Both the position numbers and the translations under genes were made by a program. The notes below the pieces were generated by a model, which saw only the letters and a list, made by a program, of their open reading frames with translations, ran no database searches and was not told the DNA's origin. This document shows, piece by piece, positions 22,439 through 24,584 of a stretch of 24,584 nt of DNA. This stretch comes from Victivallales bacterium. Lineage in GTDB: Bacteria; Verrucomicrobiota; Lentisphaeria; Oligosphaerales; Oligosphaeraceae. The stretch spans positions 1-24,584 of the forward strand of contig JAGCSE010000012.1 of assembly GCA_017964325.1 (NCBI GenBank), given 5' to 3'. The stretch's first letter is position 1, and every line of letters begins with the position of its first letter.

Positions 22439-23893
22439 TCACGCCTCCTTGCTTCCATCAATCAGAGAATGTGCAAAGTCAAGCATCTTTTGAATCTGCG
22501 TCGTGTCCATGCTCTCAATCAGCCCAGACAGCTCCCTTTTCGGATTATCGCCAATGGTCAGAGCCTCAGCCATGCGCTTTGATTCTGCATCACTCAAACT
22601 GACATAGTGAGCCGTCATTTCAAGAGAACTATGACCTGCCTGCTTGGAGATTTCATAAGCGTTAAAGCCTTCTTCTGCAAGCCTTGTAAGGCTGGAATGA
22701 CGGAAGCTGTGAAATCCTTTAAGACAATGATTACGCCCACTTTCGTCTGTTTCCTGTGTCTCAATCCCGCATTTTTTAAGAAGTGCGTCAAACTGCTTGT
22801 TTATGCGTCTGCGCCCCGCCACCGTCTTATAATCCTCTGCCATTTCTGGAAGCACGAAAACACCACGTTCTTCCTCTGGAATTGAGCACAAAGCCTGTTT
22901 CAACTCATCATTGAGAAACGGCTCCACTTTAGCTTTCTTTTTGTTCTTCACACGTGTTTTCACTTTGTTCTGGAGGCGATGAATCCGCCCCTGTTCCAAG
23001 TCAACCTCACACCATTTCAGCGTCGCACAATCGCCCAATCTCAAAGAGCAATAATATCCAAGCAAGACGGCGATTTTTAGTTCACCTTGTGCATTCGCCT
23101 TCAAAGCCGACACTTCGGATTCGGTAAAAGGCTCTCTTGAATGCTCCTCCCCTTCCTCCGCCTCTGCTCGTACAGTATCATCAAAAGGATTCTTGCATTT
23201 CAAGACACCACATGCAATGAGATAGCGATAAATCGCGCTGATTGTACAGCGATAGTTATTAGTGGTTTTCGCCGTCAGCTTCAAGCCGTCCAAAAATGCC
23301 TGTGCCGATACAGCCGTCACCTTAGACAAATGGTAAATCCCCGCCTTCTTCATGTCCGCCACAAAACGCAAGAAGTATTTACGTACATTGTCCGCTTGTG
23401 TCATTGGTTTTATTTGGTCATCCGTCTTAATACCACGCAAACACTTCAAACGCCGCACTTTCAACCCTTCTGGCGGTTCTGTGGTCAAGTAGAGCGTCCA
23501 AGCATCTTTCAACCGCTCCCGCGCCAATTGCAAACTTCTTTCACGCCGTTCTATTGTCTGGCGTTCACGCTCTTCTTCCGCCGCTCGTTTTTGATTATCC
23601 TCTTCCTCCTTCAGCTTCCGCGCCGCCTCTTCTCTGGCCTCTGCCTGTGCCGCTTTTTCTTCAATCGTGCGTCTCTCACTCTCCAAGCCTTCAATCTGCT
23701 GACTGGCGGTCGGCGCGTTCAACCTGTACATTCTAGCCGCCAATAATGACTCTGCTGTCGCCCTGTCGAATACTGGCTTTCCATCATCTCCAAGCAACAC
23801 TTCACGGACGCGCCGCCCACAACTGTAGTAATCCGCATAGAACGCGCCGCCCTCTTTACGTTGCTTCACCTGTCCAATGTGCTTTCTCGCCAT
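22439..23893 (-). CDS. int: Tyrosine recombinase (integrase)
   Basis: A 484-residue site-specific recombinase that would catalyse integration and excision at the tRNA-fMet site. It has an N-terminal arm-binding-like region (residues 1-60), a long charged coiled coil (about 68-128), a core-binding domain (about 130-255) and a catalytic domain. Catalytic residues are visible: R285 in C-S-L-R-L-G-D, a Lys in the basic hairpin after it, H395-x-x-R398, H421 in A-G-H-S-S-L and the nucleophile Y430 in A-H-Y-V. AGAGGAAG precedes the ATG at 23891-23893; the frame extends to a TTG at 23965 over the promoter. It lies 145 bases inside attR and reads inward. Confidence 0.93.
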   Translation of the reverse strand: MARKHIGQVKQRKEGGAFYADYYSCGRRVREVLLGDDGKPVFDRATAESLLAARMYRLNAPTASQQIEGLESERRTIEEKAAQAEAREEAARKLKEEEDNQKRAAEEERERQTIERRERSLQLARERLKDAWTLYLTTEPPEGLKVRRLKCLRGIKTDDQIKPMTQADNVRKYFLRFVADMKKAGIYHLSKVTAVSAQAFLDGLKLTAKTTNNYRCTISAIYRYLIACGVLKCKNPFDDTVRAEAEEGEEHSREPFTESEVSALKANAQGELKIAVLLGYYCSLRLGDCATLKWCEVDLEQGRIHRLQNKVKTRVKNKKKAKVEPFLNDELKQALCSIPEEERGVFVLPEMAEDYKTVAGRRRINKQFDALLKKCGIETQETDESGRNHCLKGFHSFRHSSLTRLAEEGFNAYEISKQAGHSSLEMTAHYVSLSDAESKRMAEALTIGDNPKRELSGLIESMDTTQIQKMLDFAHSLIDGSKEA

Positions 23894-23953
23894 GTCTTGA
23901 CTTCCTCTTGTCTTTGTGCTACAGTATTGAATAAAATGAAATCGTTTGATAAT

Positions 23954-23981
23954 AACATAGCACAAAACACCCTATAAACAA
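23954..23981 (-). promoter_or_regulatory. Putative integrase promoter
   Basis: On the minus strand TTGTTT (23981-23976) and TATGTT (23959-23954) are 16 bases apart, about 55 bases before the start codon. The -35 box directly abuts the GTCACA pair at 23982-23998, so whatever binds there could regulate int. Confidence 0.45.
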
Positions 23982-23998
23982 GTCACATAACAGTCACA
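23982..23998. promoter_or_regulatory. Right-end recombinase arm-type site candidate
   Basis: GTCACATAACAGTCACA matches 15819-15835 at 16 of 17 positions and lies 40 bases inside attR. The pair of direct boxes at both ends is what arm sites of a lambda-type integrase look like. Confidence 0.5.
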
Positions 23999-24037
23999 CA
24001 AACGGAGTTAGAAACGGATTTATACCTAAAATGTAGA

Positions 24038-24067
24038 TTCAAATCCTACTCCCGCTACCAATATAAA
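24038..24067 (+). repeat. attR core (30-bp direct repeat, partial tRNA)
   Basis: Identical to 15687-15716. It contains the last 23 bases of initiator tRNA including CCA but no 5' part, so it is a displaced tRNA tail and not a functional gene. Confidence 0.9.
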
Positions 24068-24097
24068 AGCCTGTAACACACAAGTTACAGGCTTTTT
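24066..24097 (+). terminator. Displaced host terminator of the initiator tRNA operon
   Basis: AAAGCCTGTAAC (24066-24077) pairs perfectly with 24084-24095 around ACACAA and is followed by T. It directly follows the attR tRNA tail, so before integration it ended the tRNA transcript. Confidence 0.82.
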
Positions 24098-24118
24098 CGT
24101 TTTTCATGTAGAAAAGCA

Positions 24119-24262
24119 TTAGACAAGCCTTTCGGCTTTCGCGTCAACCAGATGGTGCGTCTGACGGTCGAAATTGAGGCTGATCAGCCAAATCGGAAGG
24201 CCAAGTCCATGGTACGGGGCATCGTAATGCTTGTCTTTCATCTGCTTAAGCCGCCGCGATTC
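24119..24262 (-). pseudogene. C-terminal remnant resembling PD-(D/E)XK/AAA-ATPase-like protein
   Basis: Reading leftwards to a TAA at 24119-24121, the frame gives L-K-Q-M-K-D-K-H-Y-D-A-P-Y, then G-L-P-I-W-L-I-S-L-N-F-D, then H-H-L-V-D-A-K-A-E. This pattern (A-L-x-Q-I-x-x-K-x-Y, then I-x-V-x-F-D) is typical of the C-terminal nuclease-like domain of AAA-ATPase-like proteins. Upstream the frame has a TGA near 24330 and no plausible start before the homology. It is therefore probably a decayed or truncated copy. Family call is from memory of the pattern only. Confidence 0.4.
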
Positions 24263-24584
24263 ACGCAGTTCAGGCCTTTGGATTACGTTCCCTGCGCCAG
24301 TATCACCTCCCGACTGAACGCCGCGGCGTCAGAACGGTTGATGAACACCGGCAAAAATTTGCACTGCATTGGAATCATTGAAAAAAAATCGGCCGCCTGA
24401 CGGCGGCATCGTTTTCGCGCGGCCGTCTTCGCCTCGGAGCCGTCGCCGTCCCGCCTGTGCCCGCCTGACGGCGACGCGCTCCGCGCTGGCACTTGGGCGG
24501 GACGTGCTCGGATCCTGTGGCGAAGACGATTTTTGGCTGTCAGAGGATTCCCTCATTGAACTGGAGCAAGGGCGAGGCGAAACC
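24263..24584. other. GC-rich repeat-like stretch, no convincing gene
   Basis: From about 24390 to 24520 the composition is much more GC-rich than the host genes, with CGCCTGACGGCG occurring twice. A minus-strand frame entering from the right edge stops at 24540-24542 and may be the last 14 codons of an unseen gene. Confidence 0.4.
24381..24407 (-). terminator. Leftward rho-independent terminator
   Basis: On the minus strand GCCGCC and GGCGGC with loop GTCA form a 6-bp GC stem, followed by CGA and eight T. It would end a leftward transcript entering from the right edge. Confidence 0.65.

Larger units (their letters stand above)
15687..24067. mobile_element. Integrated replicating element, satellite or PICI-like, in tRNA-fMet
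   Basis: Bounded by the 30-bp direct repeats, about 8.35 kb from core to core. It encodes a tyrosine recombinase next to attR, an AlpA/Xis-like HTH protein, other DNA-binding proteins, a replisome-organiser-like protein, a DnaB-type helicase, a possible small-terminase-like protein and an XRE regulator. It also has a likely iteron origin next to attL. Most genes run leftwards in tightly coupled groups. No structural phage genes, large terminase or relaxase are present. The boundaries are strongly supported; the satellite classification is inference. Confidence 0.88.

Noticed and set aside
23894..23965. Longer integrase starting at TTG
   Set aside because: The added 24 residues cover the putative promoter; the downstream ATG has a good ribosome binding site and the family's usual start.
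24283..24492. 69-residue minus-strand frame at the right edge
   Set aside because: It is Arg/Gly-rich translation of the GC-rich repeat block and runs through a terminator hairpin.

Overview
The window looks like a chromosomal segment of a Gram-negative bacterium. It carries outer-membrane polysaccharide export, a Kdo/WaaP-type kinase and a glycosyltransferase. I saw no diagnostic rRNA. Gene content and repeat style suggest the Planctomycetes/Verrucomicrobia/Lentisphaerae group, but that placement is a low-confidence inference.

Region 1 (1-8909) is mainly a rightward exopolysaccharide locus. In order it holds a dTDP-glucose 4,6-dehydratase (rfbB), a small exported protein with its own promoter and terminator, an outer-membrane beta-barrel protein, a Wza-like SLBB export protein, a Wzc-like chain-length regulator/tyrosine kinase with an extreme Gly-Tyr tail, a CpsB/PHP-type tyrosine phosphatase, and an APH-fold sugar kinase related to N-acetylhexosamine 1-kinases. 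Kinase, phosphatase and export channel would together control polymer length and secretion. The sugar kinase and RfbB would supply activated sugars.

Region 2 (8976-15492) is host housekeeping and envelope genes: asnA, uvrB and a WaaP-like kinase on the minus strand, then a family 4 glycosyltransferase and a LarA-family racemase on the plus strand. Short intergenic repeats rich in CTCTGCG flank this block.

Region 3 (15544-24067) starts with two tandem initiator tRNA-Met genes. The 3' end of the second is repeated exactly (30 bp) at 24038-24067. These repeats bound an integrated element of about 8.35 kb. From its right end it carries a tyrosine recombinase, an HTH protein with a sigma-region-2-like stretch, an unknown protein, a terminator, an AlpA/Xis-like HTH protein, two small unknown proteins, a replisome-organiser-like protein, a DnaB-type helicase and a small protein resembling phage terminase-small-subunit-like families. 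A convergent XRE regulator lies to the left. Between attL and that regulator is a noncoding region with an array of TGTGACNGTTT sites and then an AT-rich stretch, a plausible replication origin. There are no capsid, portal, large terminase, tail or relaxase genes. The layout (int, alpA, rep, helicase, ori, possible terS) resembles a phage-inducible chromosomal island or another replicating satellite, and is the best candidate here for an undescribed system.

Region 4 (24068-24584) is host DNA right of attR. It holds the displaced original tRNA terminator, a decayed C-terminal fragment resembling PD-(D/E)XK/AAA-ATPase-like proteins, and a GC-rich repeat-like stretch with a hairpin terminator.
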